Made by a program: the position numbers and the translations under genes
The notes under the pieces: model-generated
What the model saw: the letters and a program-made list of their open reading frames with translations, nothing else
Database searches by the model: none
Told to the model about the DNA's origin: nothing
Assembly: GCF_030068455.1 (NCBI RefSeq)
Contig: NZ_JAQOSQ010000002.1
Location: forward strand, 372,001 to 436,000
Source: Roseofilum casamattae BLCC-M143
GTDB taxonomy: Bacteria; Cyanobacteriota; Cyanobacteriia; Cyanobacteriales; Desertifilaceae
Length of the DNA stretch: 64,000 nt
Direction of reading: 5' to 3'
Part shown: positions 53,608-63,320 of the stretch, piece after piece
Layout: every line of letters starts with the position of its first letter
Position numbering within the stretch: position 1 is the stretch's first letter

Positions 53608-53871
53608 TCAAGAATTCATATACCGCTGCAATGCTCCTCTAATATTCTTCTTCTGTACCGTTTCTCCTAAAATTTCCGATAGCTGGCGCCAGAGACGAGC
53701 GCCAATACGCTTCACCTGCTCCTGACTGCGCTCTACCCGTACGCTAATTTGCGGATAGGATCGTCCTTGCAGGCATAATTCCAGGACACTCCGCTCTATG
53801 TCGGTTAAATATCGTCCGTGCTTATCGTGAAGTAGGGTATCGACAACTTGAATCATTCTTTCCGTCTCCAT
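53608..53871 (-). CDS. Stand-alone HTH protein (vMAP/STAND N-terminal type)
   Basis: This 87-residue protein has the pattern DTLLHDKHGRYLTDIERSVLELCLQGRSYPQISVRV, then EQVKRIGARLWRQLSEILGETVQKKNIRGAL. This is the helix-turn-helix-like domain usually found at the N-terminus of large cyanobacterial vMAP/NB-ARC/WD40 proteins, where it is followed by an ATPase. Here the frame ends after this domain, with no downstream ATPase. It may be an adaptor, a regulator, or the trimmed remnant of a larger gene. It is probably DNA- or protein-binding in the cytoplasm. Confidence 0.75.
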   Translation of the reverse strand: METERMIQVVDTLLHDKHGRYLTDIERSVLELCLQGRSYPQISVRVERSQEQVKRIGARLWRQLSEILGETVQKKNIRGALQRYMNS

Positions 53872-54004
53872 TTACCTAAATTTTTGAGGCTCTCATTAGG
53901 TTTCTCAGGTAAATTCAGGCAATTTTATGCATGAAGGCTTCATATTGTTACAAATATTTACAGTAACGATCGCCACTGTAAATACTTGTCATACGACTAA
54001 CTGA

Positions 54005-57000
54005 CTAAGATTTGGGCAACTTCAACCATTTCTCACCAATATCTTCATGCAAGAGCACGTAAAAGCAAGGAATCATAAACAAGGTGAGTAAAGTCGCTAA
54101 GGATAAGCCGGAAAAGACCACTATTCCTAACGGTTGCAAAAACTCGCCTCCTCGTCCAGTACCTAAAGCTAAGGGAAATAAACCCAACACAGTAGTAATT
54201 GTTGTCATTAAAATCGGTCGCAACCGTTGTGGAGCGGCACGGAGAATAGCGCGACGATAATCTAATCCCAATTCAGCTCGCAATTGATTGGCTAGTTCGA
54301 CCATAATAATCGCATTATTGACTACTATTCCAACTAACAGAACGCCACCCACTAAAACTGTGGCTCCAATAGGAGTGTCGGTAATATAAAGTCCTAAAAT
54401 TCCGCCAGCGAGTGCGAGGGGAACGGTTAGCATAATGACCAAGGGATCGATGAGGGAATTATATTGCACTGCCATCACCGCAAATACGAGAAAAGCAGAT
54501 AAGCTACCTAGGACAAAAAGCGATCGCTGGAGCTGTTCGTTCGTTTGCGCGGCAACCGAAGGCAGAACCCGCGCGCCGGGGGGAAGTTCTAAACCATTGA
54601 GTAAGCTTTGCACTTGCTCGAGAGCTTCGCTTAAACTCGCTCCTTTACTCAGATTTCCTCCCATTAAAAAGACCGATCGCCCATTGATTCGTTGAATTTC
54701 AGCGGGTGCTCTTCCTTTATCTAAAATCGCAATATCTTGCAAAGAAATCGGACGATTATTGCGTACGAATAAGGGGAGTTGTCGCAATCTATCCAAACTA
54801 TTTAAATTGCGATCGTCAAATTGCACGCGAATATCAACCAATCGATTTTTTCGTTGTAGTCGAGTAGGTACCGAACCAGAAATGGTGGTTTCTAAGGCAT
54901 CTCCCAACTCCTGGGCGCTAATTCCAAACGCAGCCATTCTCTCCCAGTCCGGACGAATTTGAACTTCCGTTTGGGATGGGTCGGCATCGGGACGAAATCG
55001 CGCTAAGGCTACGCCTTCATCTAACGCATTTAAAACTTGCCGTCCGGCTTCTTGTAAAATGTCGGGATCTTCCGCACTAATGGCAATGTCAATATCGCCG
55101 CGAACGGGAGAATTATTCAAGATTAAGCCGCGCACGCGACCGGGAAAAAGAACTAGCCGAATTTTAACTAAATTGAGTTGAGAAAATTGCTGTTGAATGG
55201 CTTGGATAAATGCTGGAACATCGGTGTTGGGTTTCAGGGTAATCGTACTGCTCGATCGCAATAAGTTAGCAATGGTTAAGTTAGAAAAGAGAAATCCACC
55301 GGTCGTGGTAAACGCATATTCGGTTTCCGGATGTTCGATCAGGATGCCATCGACCGCGTTCATTACTTTACCATTAGTTGCTAAGTTCGTTCCGGGGGGA
55401 AATTGGGCGAATAAAAAGGCTTGTCCGGTACTAATTTTCGGGAGAATTTCTTGTGGAATTTGCGAGACGAGGTGAACGCTACCATAACCGAGGATAGACA
55501 AAGCAAGGGCGATCGCCACTACTCGTCCGCGCACCACCACCGTTAATATTCGCCGATAGCCCCCTGTAGCGAGCTGAAACTGCCGGTTAAACCAACGCAG
55601 ACGTCCCCCCCCTCCATCCGGCCGGCTCGAGAGTCCTACGCCCAATCTGGCGGCGAGCATGGGAACGACGGTCAGCCCGACAATCAGAGAGGCAGCTACG
55701 GAAAAGCTAATAGTTAGAATTAATTCATTGAAGAGGAGAGAGAAAAAGCCGCCAATTAAGATAAAGGGCAAGACGGCGACGAGGTTGGTTGCGGTGGAGG
55801 CGAGGAGCGCTGACTCCAGTTGTTGCGCTGCCTGTTGAGCTTGTTGGATGGGGGTTTGGCTTCCGTCAGAGTTGCGCTGCTGGGCGACCATATTCTCCAG
55901 CATGACAATGGAGTTATCGACAACAATACCGACTCCCAAGGCGAGTCCTCCCAGACTGAAGATATTGAGAGATAGCCCGAAAATATACATCAGAATAATC
56001 GCTGCGAGACTGGCTAGGGGAATAGCGAGTACCACAATGAAGGTTTGGCGCAAGGAACCGAGAAAAATGAGGACGGCGAAACCCGCTAAACCCGCTCCGG
56101 TTAATCCGGCGATCGCCACATTCGCGATAGACTGACGGATAAACTGGGATTCGTCTAGGGTGGGAGTGAGAATTGTATTTTCGGAAATTAATCCTGCCTC
56201 TCGCAACTCGGCAATCCGTGCTTTCACGGCATCAACGACGCGCACTGTATTGGCTTCCGGTTGCTTTTGTACGCTCACTTTCACTGCTGGAGCGCCGTTG
56301 AGGGAGACCAGAACTCGTTGGGTTTCCGTTCCATCTACCACTTTGGCAAAGTCGCGTAAATAGACTGTTCGCGAGTTATCCAGCTCAAAAGTAGTATCCA
56401 GGAGGTCGCTGGCTTGTTGAAAGCGCCCGATAGTACGGGTTAAGGCTTCTGTTGGAATTTGCCGCAAGCGACCTCCAGAACTATCCAGGTTGCGATCGCG
56501 CAACGTATCGAGCACATCATCGATCGCTAATCCTAAACGGGTCATCCGCTTTAAATCTAGGTTGACTTGGATTTCTTCCCGCGCTCCTCCAGACACATCA
56601 ACAGAAGCGACTCCCGAAACTACGGTTAATTCTCGCGCCAATTCTTGCTCGGCAAATACCCGCAAGTCTACTCCCTGCAGTTGCGGCGAGGTGAGGGCAA
56701 ACTCGTAGACGGGAAGTTGGGACGGATCGAACTTAAAGATACGCGGCGGCGCGAGGTCATCGGGGAGCTGGTTAATCGTGCGGTTCAACGTTGCCGTAGC
56801 ATCATTGAGAGCTTGGTTAACATCGCTACCCGGTTCAAAGTAGAGATTGAGCGATACTCGTCCTTCCCGAGTTTCCGAGAACACTTGCACTACGCCTTCA
56901 GTCGCCGAGAGTCCTTCTTCGAGGGGACGGGTTACTTCATCGATCGCCACTTGCGGCGATAAACCCGGAGTATCAACGCGCACGCCGATCCTAGGATAGG

Positions 57001-57136
57001 CGATCGCCGGAAGGAGATCGACGGGGAGTTGCGTTAGGGCAAAAAGACCGACAATAATGACCGCTAGGGCTAACATGAGAGTGCCAATATGCCGACGAAT
57101 GGCGATGGCGCTGATGCTGAAGGAAGGTTGCGTCAC
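54005..57136 (-). CDS. RND-family efflux transporter permease (AcrB/HAE1-like)
   Basis: This 1043-residue protein starts at GTG 57136 (MTQPSFSISAIAIRRHIGTLMLALAVIIVGLFALTQLPVDLLP). Two large periplasmic loops alternate with six-helix bundles. The conserved segments GVGIVVDNSIVMLENM (proton-relay Asp in TM4) and GILLVGIVVNNAIIMVE-like (TM10-11) are visible. RND permeases pump drugs, metals or lipids outward using the proton gradient, normally with a membrane-fusion protein and a TolC-type channel. Neither partner gene is within the window, so it must rely on components encoded elsewhere. Confidence 0.94.
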   Translation of the reverse strand: MTQPSFSISAIAIRRHIGTLMLALAVIIVGLFALTQLPVDLLPAIAYPRIGVRVDTPGLSPQVAIDEVTRPLEEGLSATEGVVQVFSETREGRVSLNLYFEPGSDVNQALNDATATLNRTINQLPDDLAPPRIFKFDPSQLPVYEFALTSPQLQGVDLRVFAEQELARELTVVSGVASVDVSGGAREEIQVNLDLKRMTRLGLAIDDVLDTLRDRNLDSSGGRLRQIPTEALTRTIGRFQQASDLLDTTFELDNSRTVYLRDFAKVVDGTETQRVLVSLNGAPAVKVSVQKQPEANTVRVVDAVKARIAELREAGLISENTILTPTLDESQFIRQSIANVAIAGLTGAGLAGFAVLIFLGSLRQTFIVVLAIPLASLAAIILMYIFGLSLNIFSLGGLALGVGIVVDNSIVMLENMVAQQRNSDGSQTPIQQAQQAAQQLESALLASTATNLVAVLPFILIGGFFSLLFNELILTISFSVAASLIVGLTVVPMLAARLGVGLSSRPDGGGGRLRWFNRQFQLATGGYRRILTVVVRGRVVAIALALSILGYGSVHLVSQIPQEILPKISTGQAFLFAQFPPGTNLATNGKVMNAVDGILIEHPETEYAFTTTGGFLFSNLTIANLLRSSSTITLKPNTDVPAFIQAIQQQFSQLNLVKIRLVLFPGRVRGLILNNSPVRGDIDIAISAEDPDILQEAGRQVLNALDEGVALARFRPDADPSQTEVQIRPDWERMAAFGISAQELGDALETTISGSVPTRLQRKNRLVDIRVQFDDRNLNSLDRLRQLPLFVRNNRPISLQDIAILDKGRAPAEIQRINGRSVFLMGGNLSKGASLSEALEQVQSLLNGLELPPGARVLPSVAAQTNEQLQRSLFVLGSLSAFLVFAVMAVQYNSLIDPLVIMLTVPLALAGGILGLYITDTPIGATVLVGGVLLVGIVVNNAIIMVELANQLRAELGLDYRRAILRAAPQRLRPILMTTITTVLGLFPLALGTGRGGEFLQPLGIVVFSGLSLATLLTLFMIPCFYVLLHEDIGEKWLKLPKS

Positions 57137-57339
57137 GATCTGAGAGAACCACTAAGAGGTTATTTCTAAAGTAAACCTTAAATTGTCAACTTGGGTTACG
57201 CCAAACGTAAAATCTTTAGGAGCAGGTTAACCCAAATCTAGAAGACCTACCAACCAATGTCCTAAACCCGCCCCTACCAGTCGATTCATGTAGCGCACCG
57301 ATCGCAAACACTGACACTTCTCTACTCAACCGTATTTTT

Positions 57340-59103
57340 ATGTCCCCAATTGATTGGTTTATTGTCCTTATTTATCTCGTTTTTACTCTGGCGTTAGGCA
57401 TCTATTTATCGGGCAAAGCCTCAGAAGGATTAGAAGCCTTTTTTGTCTCCGGGCGATCGCTCCCTTGGTGGCTTTCTGGAACCAGCATGGCGGCTACCAC
57501 CTTCTCTATCGATACCCCGCTTTATATCGCTGGAGTTGTTGCCAGTCGCGGAATTGCCGGGAATTGGGAATGGTGGAGTTTTGGCATTGCCCACGTGGTG
57601 ATGATCTATATTTTTGCGCGCATGTGGCGGCGATCGCAAGTCGTCACCGATGCCGAATTAACGGAACTGCGCTATGGCGGAACTATGGCAGCGATTTTGC
57701 GCGGGATAAAAGCCTTTTTGTTTGCCGTTCCGATTAACTGTATCGGCATCGGTTACGCCATGTTAGCCATGGTAAAAGTCATTGATGCTCTGCAACTGTG
57801 GCAAAGTTTGGGCATCGAACCCGGAGACAATGTCAAGCTCTGGAGCGTTATTGGCGTCAGTCTTTTTGTCTTATTCTATGCCGGAATATCGGGACTTTGG
57901 GGCGTGGTTGCTACGGATTTTTTCCAGTTTTTCTTGGGCTTAATTGGCGCGATCGCCGTCGCCGTCATCGCCGTCAGTCACGTGGGCGGCATTCACCAGC
58001 TTATCCCGCAATTGCAACAACAGAGCGAAATAAACGTCCTCGCCTTTTTCCCTACCGGTGCCGATGCCACCAACCTCAGTTTAAGTACCTTCGGCGCTTA
58101 TTTATTAATTCAATGGTGGGCATTTCGTCGCAGCGATGGCGGGGGAGAATTCATCCAGCGCTTATTGGCATCTAAAGATGAAGAAGAAGCCGAAAAAGCA
58201 GCCTGGTTTTTTAATATTTTGCATTACGTGATTCGGACCTGGCCGTGGATTTTGGTCGCCCTAGTTGCCTTAGTCGTTTATCCCGATTTAAGCGATCGCG
58301 AATTAGGCTATCCGAAACTGATGCTCGACTTTCTCCCCCCTGCCATGCTCGGCCTCGTTGTCGCCTCTCTCCTCGCCGCTTTCATGAGCACGGTTTCCAC
58401 CTCAATCAACTGGGGCGCTTCCTATCTGACAAATGACTTATACCTGCGCTTTTTCCGCCCGCAAGCAACTCAATCCGAGCTAGTTTTAGTCGGTCGGATC
58501 TCCTCAATTAGCGTCACAATTTTAGGCGCGATCGCCGCCTTTTTTGCCCGAGATGTGGCTACCGTATTCCGGTTAGTAATTGCCATTGGAACCGGCCCCG
58601 GACTCGTGTTAATCTTGCGCTGGTTCTGGTGGCGAATTAACGCCGCAGCCGAGTTAGCCTCCATGGTCGGCGGATTTCTCGTCGGCTTCACCACTAGCGT
58701 TATTCCCATCCTCAAAATTGACGACTTTGGCCTGCGCTTGCTCGTCACTGCTGGCATTAGCGGCATCTGCTGGGTGGCAGCCATGCTCTTAACCGAGCCA
58801 GAATCCGACGAAACCCTAGATGGATTTTACCGCTTAGTTCGTCCCGGCGGCCCCGGTTGGCGGCGGCAACGAGAGCGCACCGGACTAGAGCCGATCCAAA
58901 ACTTAGGCTATGATTTTGCGAAAGTTGGTGCTGCCACATTCATCTTATTTGGTGCCATGTTTGCCGTTGGTGGCTTTCTCGTCCTAAATTCAGTTATAGG
59001 TTGGATTTCTCTTGTTGCTGCAGTAGCGGGATGGATGGTTTTGCGATCGCTAGAAAAATCGGCCATTGCTCCAGTTTCCCGACCCGGATTAGACGATCGT
59101 TAA
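57340..59103 (+). CDS. Sodium:solute symporter family protein
   Basis: This 587-residue integral membrane protein has about 13-14 helices. Motifs of the SSS family are SGRSLPWWLSGTSMAATTFSIDTPLYIAG near the N-terminus and LLAAFMSTVSTSINWGASYLTNDLY in the core (TM8/9 sodium-site region). The LeuT-like fold transports a solute with Na+. Sequence alone does not settle whether the substrate is a sugar, proline, pantothenate or another compound. The ATG at 57340 gives the complete N-terminus. No regulator or partner enzyme is adjacent; it is divergent from the RND gene. Confidence 0.92.
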   Translation: MSPIDWFIVLIYLVFTLALGIYLSGKASEGLEAFFVSGRSLPWWLSGTSMAATTFSIDTPLYIAGVVASRGIAGNWEWWSFGIAHVVMIYIFARMWRRSQVVTDAELTELRYGGTMAAILRGIKAFLFAVPINCIGIGYAMLAMVKVIDALQLWQSLGIEPGDNVKLWSVIGVSLFVLFYAGISGLWGVVATDFFQFFLGLIGAIAVAVIAVSHVGGIHQLIPQLQQQSEINVLAFFPTGADATNLSLSTFGAYLLIQWWAFRRSDGGGEFIQRLLASKDEEEAEKAAWFFNILHYVIRTWPWILVALVALVVYPDLSDRELGYPKLMLDFLPPAMLGLVVASLLAAFMSTVSTSINWGASYLTNDLYLRFFRPQATQSELVLVGRISSISVTILGAIAAFFARDVATVFRLVIAIGTGPGLVLILRWFWWRINAAAELASMVGGFLVGFTTSVIPILKIDDFGLRLLVTAGISGICWVAAMLLTEPESDETLDGFYRLVRPGGPGWRRQRERTGLEPIQNLGYDFAKVGAATFILFGAMFAVGGFLVLNSVIGWISLVAAVAGWMVLRSLEKSAIAPVSRPGLDDR

Positions 59104-59243
59104 GGCGAAAAATGCGATCGCTAGCATAACTGAAAATTAACCTGTTCTTAGTCCTTTATTGCTTTAGCTCAATTAAGGTTGACTACAATAGAGGGTGCCA
59201 GACTTAATCTTATCCTGCTAGCATTGCGATCGCTATTTTTCCC

Positions 59244-61997
59244 ATGACCATCTCCTCGAACCGCAACCAAATTTTTGTCTTTTCGCAGCAAATTCCCCTG
59301 CGTTGGATTCTAATTATTCCTTTCATCATACAAATTTTTACCGCAGTAGGGATCGTGGGTTATTTATCCATTCGCAACGGACAGAGTGCTGTAACCGAAG
59401 TCACCGAACAACTCCGCAGTGAAGTATCGAGCCGCATTGAACAACGTCTCGATACTTATTTGGCAACCCCCCATCTGGTTAATGCTTTAGCAGCAAAAGC
59501 CATTCGCCGCTTCAATCTCTGGAATCTGGATAATATGAGGGGAATGGAAGATTATTTTTTCGAGCAACTGATTCAGTTTCCCAATCTCAGTTATGTCGGT
59601 TTTGGAGGAGAAGAACGAGAGTTTGCGGGAGCAGGACGCAGTGATGATGGCTCTTTGATAGCCGATCTAACCGATCGCACCACTAACTTTGTCAATATGA
59701 CTTACGAGCTTAATTCTCAAGGTGAATTGGGAGAGCAAATCTCAATCAGTCCCGATTACGATCCTACCGTCCGTCCTTGGTATCGCGCTGCAATTGAAGC
59801 CAATGGAGCCGTGTGGACGGATATTTATCTTACATCTGATGAGAAGCGTCCCGTCATTTCTGCTGTCGAGCCATTTTACGATCGCGATCGCACTCTCAGA
59901 GGAGTTTTAGTCATCGATCTGAGTCTTTGGCATATTAGTGAATTCTTACAAAACCTGAAAATTGGTAAAACCGGAGAAGCCTTTATCATGGAGCGCGATG
60001 GCTTATTGATTGCTTCTTCTACCTTAGAAAATCCTCCAGTCGATGAAGACGGAGAACCCCAGCGTCTGTCAGCTTCTGATAGCGATAATCAACTGATTCG
60101 TGCTAGCATTACTTCCCTGCAAGAAGAGTTTAACTCTCTAGAAGAGATTAAAGCATCCCAACAACTGACATTTGCCATTGGCGATCGCAAACAATTACTC
60201 CAAGTTACCCCCATTAAAGACGATCGCGGTCTCGATTGGCTGATTGTGGTTGCCGTTCCCGAAGCGGACTTTATGGCCCAAATTGACGTCAATACTCGCC
60301 AAACCATTTTACTGTGCTCGATCGCTTTAATTGTTGCCACAATTTTAGGGATCTTCACCTCTCGCTGGATTACTCGTCCTATTTTAGATCTCAATCGAGC
60401 CTCAAAAGCGATCGCTGAAGGTGATTTTCAGCAACATTCAACCACTCGCGGGATTAAAGAACTCAATAGTTTGGGAATATCGTTTGCGCGGATGGCCGAA
60501 CAGTTGCAAGATTCTTTTACCACCTTAGAAACAAATAATGAGATCTTGGAAAAGCGCGTTGAAGAACGGACGGCAGAACTGCAAGACGCCAAACTTGCAG
60601 CCGATTCTGCCAATCAAGCCAAAAGCGAATTTTTAGCTAACATGAGCCACGAACTGCGAACTCCACTCAATGGCATCTTGGGATACGCACAAATCTTGCA
60701 GCGCGATCGCCAAGCCACGGCCAAACAAAAAGATGGAGTAACTATTATTCATCAATGCGGGTCTCATTTACTCAATTTAATTAACGACGTTCTCGACTTA
60801 TCCAAAATTGAAGCTAGAAAATTAGAATTATTTACCAAAGACTTTGACTTTGAAGTATTTCTCAAAGGAGTCGTCGAAATTTGTCGGATCAAAGCCGAAC
60901 AAAAAGAAATTGGCTTTACCTACAAAGCTCTCAATCATCTCCCTGCAGCCATTCATACCGATGATAAACGGTTGCGCCAAGTCTTGATTAATCTGCTCGG
61001 TAATGCGATTAAATTTACAGACCGAGGTGGGGTAACCTTAAAAGTGGGAGTCATTGAATCGGTAGATAGCTCGGAATTAACCACCATTGGCTTTCAAGTT
61101 GAAGATAGCGGAGTCGGTATGAGTTCGGAGCAATTAGAAAAAATCTTTCAGCCGTTCGAGCAAGTGGGAGAGAGCGATCGCAAAGCAGAAGGAACGGGTT
61201 TGGGGTTAGCCATTAGTCGGCAAATTGTGGAGATGATGGGAGGAGAGCTACAGGTAGAAAGCCAAATGCATCGAGGCAGCACTTTCAGCTTTGCTATTGC
61301 TGTAGCGGAAGTGGAAAATTGGAGCGAACTATCGTCAGCTCAACCCAGCCAACAGATTACCGGCTATCAAGGACAGAGACAGAAAATCTTAGTGGTAGAC
61401 GATCGCTGGGAAAATCGTGCAGTGATTATTAATTTACTCGAACCCCTAGACTTTGAACTGCAAGAAGCCGAAAATGGCAAACAAGGAATAGAGCGAGCCA
61501 AAACGTGGCAACCGGATCTGATAGTTACCGATCTGGTGATGCCGGTAATGAATGGATTTGAAATGACAAAAGCCTTGCGCAGCTTATCTGAGTTTTCGGA
61601 AATTCCGATTATTGCTTCTTCAGCCAGCGTGTTTAACTTCGATCGCCAGAAAAGCCGAGAAGTAGGATGCAGTGATTTTCTGCCGAAACCGGTACAAGTC
61701 GATGAATTACTGGCGCAGTTGCAAACCTACTTGAACTTGGAGTGGATAATCGAAGACAATGAAGGAACAGAATTTCAAGAGTCGGGAGAAATGATTTATC
61801 CGACAGAGGAGGAAGTAATGACCATTCGTGCTGCTTTGGATATTGGTGACTTTGATGAGTTAGAACTGGAAGGATCGAAATTAGAGCGTCATAATAGCCA
61901 ATATGCTCCTTTTGCCCGCAAGCTCTTGGCATTGGTGCGAGAGTATGATGAAAAGGCAATCTCCCAATTGCTTGTTTCTACCACTGTTAGTCACTAA
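59244..61997 (+). CDS. Hybrid sensor histidine kinase with extracytoplasmic Cache domain
   Basis: This 917-residue protein has TM1 (about 18-42), a dCache sensor domain in the periplasm (about 45-340; [23 protein letters not shown] is the PAS-like ligand pocket), TM2 (about 350-375) and a HAMP region. A coiled coil leads to HisKA with the phosphoryl-accepting His in [16 protein letters not shown], then HATPase_c (N-box ..[34 protein letters not shown]). A receiver domain (about 710-830) has the Asp in [15 protein letters not shown]. The Cache ligand is unknown but often an amino acid or amine. The next gene encodes a REC-kinase and starts 7 bp later. Confidence 0.95.
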   Translation: MTISSNRNQIFVFSQQIPLRWILIIPFIIQIFTAVGIVGYLSIRNGQSAVTEVTEQLRSEVSSRIEQRLDTYLATPHLVNALAAKAIRRFNLWNLDNMRGMEDYFFEQLIQFPNLSYVGFGGEEREFAGAGRSDDGSLIADLTDRTTNFVNMTYELNSQGELGEQISISPDYDPTVRPWYRAAIEANGAVWTDIYLTSDEKRPVISAVEPFYDRDRTLRGVLVIDLSLWHISEFLQNLKIGKTGEAFIMERDGLLIASSTLENPPVDEDGEPQRLSASDSDNQLIRASITSLQEEFNSLEEIKASQQLTFAIGDRKQLLQVTPIKDDRGLDWLIVVAVPEADFMAQIDVNTRQTILLCSIALIVATILGIFTSRWITRPILDLNRASKAIAEGDFQQHSTTRGIKELNSLGISFARMAEQLQDSFTTLETNNEILEKRVEERTAELQDAKLAADSANQAKSEFLANMSHELRTPLNGILGYAQILQRDRQATAKQKDGVTIIHQCGSHLLNLINDVLDLSKIEARKLELFTKDFDFEVFLKGVVEICRIKAEQKEIGFTYKALNHLPAAIHTDDKRLRQVLINLLGNAIKFTDRGGVTLKVGVIESVDSSELTTIGFQVEDSGVGMSSEQLEKIFQPFEQVGESDRKAEGTGLGLAISRQIVEMMGGELQVESQMHRGSTFSFAIAVAEVENWSELSSAQPSQQITGYQGQRQKILVVDDRWENRAVIINLLEPLDFELQEAENGKQGIERAKTWQPDLIVTDLVMPVMNGFEMTKALRSLSEFSEIPIIASSASVFNFDRQKSREVGCSDFLPKPVQVDELLAQLQTYLNLEWIIEDNEGTEFQESGEMIYPTEEEVMTIRAALDIGDFDELELEGSKLERHNSQYAPFARKLLALVREYDEKAISQLLVSTTVSH

Positions 61998-62004
61998 ATG
62001 TAAC

Positions 62005-63312
62005 ATGGATTCACAAGCTCTGATTTTGATTGTTGATGATAATTCAACCAATATTAAAGTATTGTCAGATAGTCTGAAAGAAGCAGGCTATAAAGTACTG
62101 GTGGCGACAGATGGTTGCAGTGCTCTGGCAAAACTGGAGAAGGTTTATCCAGATCTCATTTTACTCGATGTGATGATGCCGGGAATTGATGGGTTTGAAA
62201 CGTGCGATCGCATTAAGGCGAGCGATCGCTTGCAAGAGATTCCGATTATTTTTATGACAGCTCTGTCCGATACGGAACATAAAGTACGAGGGTTGCAGTC
62301 AGGAGCGGTTGACTATATTACTAAACCCTTTCAACATGAGGAAGTGTTGGCTCGGGTTGGCGTTCATCTAAAAATACATCAGCTCAATCGCGAGTTGGAA
62401 GAACGGGTTGCACGGAGAACTGCAGAATTACAAGCAGCTCTCGACACCATCAAACAGACTCAAGGACAATTAATTCACAGTGAAAAAATGTCTGCTTTAG
62501 GAGAGATGGTTGCTGGCATTGCTCACGAAATTAACAATCCCGTCAATTTTATTGCTGGTAATTTACCGATGGCTGGCAACTACGTGCGCGATTTTTGCAC
62601 CCTATTCCAGTTATATCAAGAGCATATGCCTTCTCCTCCCTCAGAGATCGCAGAGCAGTTAGAGGAATTAGAATTTGATTTTATTGTCGAAGATTTGCCA
62701 AAAATACTAGAGTCGATGCAGGTGGGTTGCGATCGCCTGAAACAAATTGTTTTATCGTTAAGCACATTTTCTCGCCATGACGATCGCCAGGCCAAGCCAA
62801 CGGATATTCATGCCGGCATTGATGCTACCATTACTATTCTAGGCAACCGCCTGAAAGCCAAAGCCGAACGACCGGAAATCCAAATTATTCGCCAATATGA
62901 CAATCTACCGCAAGTCCTCTGCTATGGCGGACAGCTCAATCAAGTCTTTATGAATATTCTCGCTAATGCGATCGATGCGCTCGATGAGTCAAATCTCGGG
63001 CGATCGTATCGAGAGATTGCCGATAACCCCAATCAAATTACCATTCATACTCAATTCAACCCAGAGAAAGAATGGGTACGAGTTACCATTGCAGATAATG
63101 GGATTGGTATGAGCGCAGAAGTACAACAGAAAGTTTTCGATCGCCTGTTTACGACAAAAGGAGTTGGCAAAGGGACGGGACTCGGTATGGCAATCTCTCG
63201 CCAAATTATTGAAGAAAAACATGGTGGATTTCTTCATTGCACTTCAGTTCCCGGAGAAGGAACGCAGTTTACGATGGAAATTCCCTTAGTCCTCTCAGTT
63301 GTAACTCCTTAA
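62005..63312 (+). CDS. Response regulator–histidine kinase (REC-HisKA-HATPase)
   Basis: The ATG at 62005 gives 435 residues; a frame from 61903 overlaps the previous gene and is rejected. An N-terminal receiver domain has the acidic pair VDD, the phosphorylated Asp in PDLILLDVMMPGIDG and the Lys in DYITKPFQ. A coiled coil joins it to HisKA (LGEMVAGIAHEINNPVNFI, catalytic His) and a HATPase_c domain (LANAIDAL, DNGIGM, GTGLGMAIS). The receiver in front of a kinase suggests phosphorelay control. The 7-bp gap to the hybrid kinase indicates co-translation and a shared signalling path. No DNA-binding output domain is present. Confidence 0.94.
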   Translation: MDSQALILIVDDNSTNIKVLSDSLKEAGYKVLVATDGCSALAKLEKVYPDLILLDVMMPGIDGFETCDRIKASDRLQEIPIIFMTALSDTEHKVRGLQSGAVDYITKPFQHEEVLARVGVHLKIHQLNRELEERVARRTAELQAALDTIKQTQGQLIHSEKMSALGEMVAGIAHEINNPVNFIAGNLPMAGNYVRDFCTLFQLYQEHMPSPPSEIAEQLEELEFDFIVEDLPKILESMQVGCDRLKQIVLSLSTFSRHDDRQAKPTDIHAGIDATITILGNRLKAKAERPEIQIIRQYDNLPQVLCYGGQLNQVFMNILANAIDALDESNLGRSYREIADNPNQITIHTQFNPEKEWVRVTIADNGIGMSAEVQQKVFDRLFTTKGVGKGTGLGMAISRQIIEEKHGGFLHCTSVPGEGTQFTMEIPLVLSVVTP

Positions 63313-63320
63313 TCAATCAA

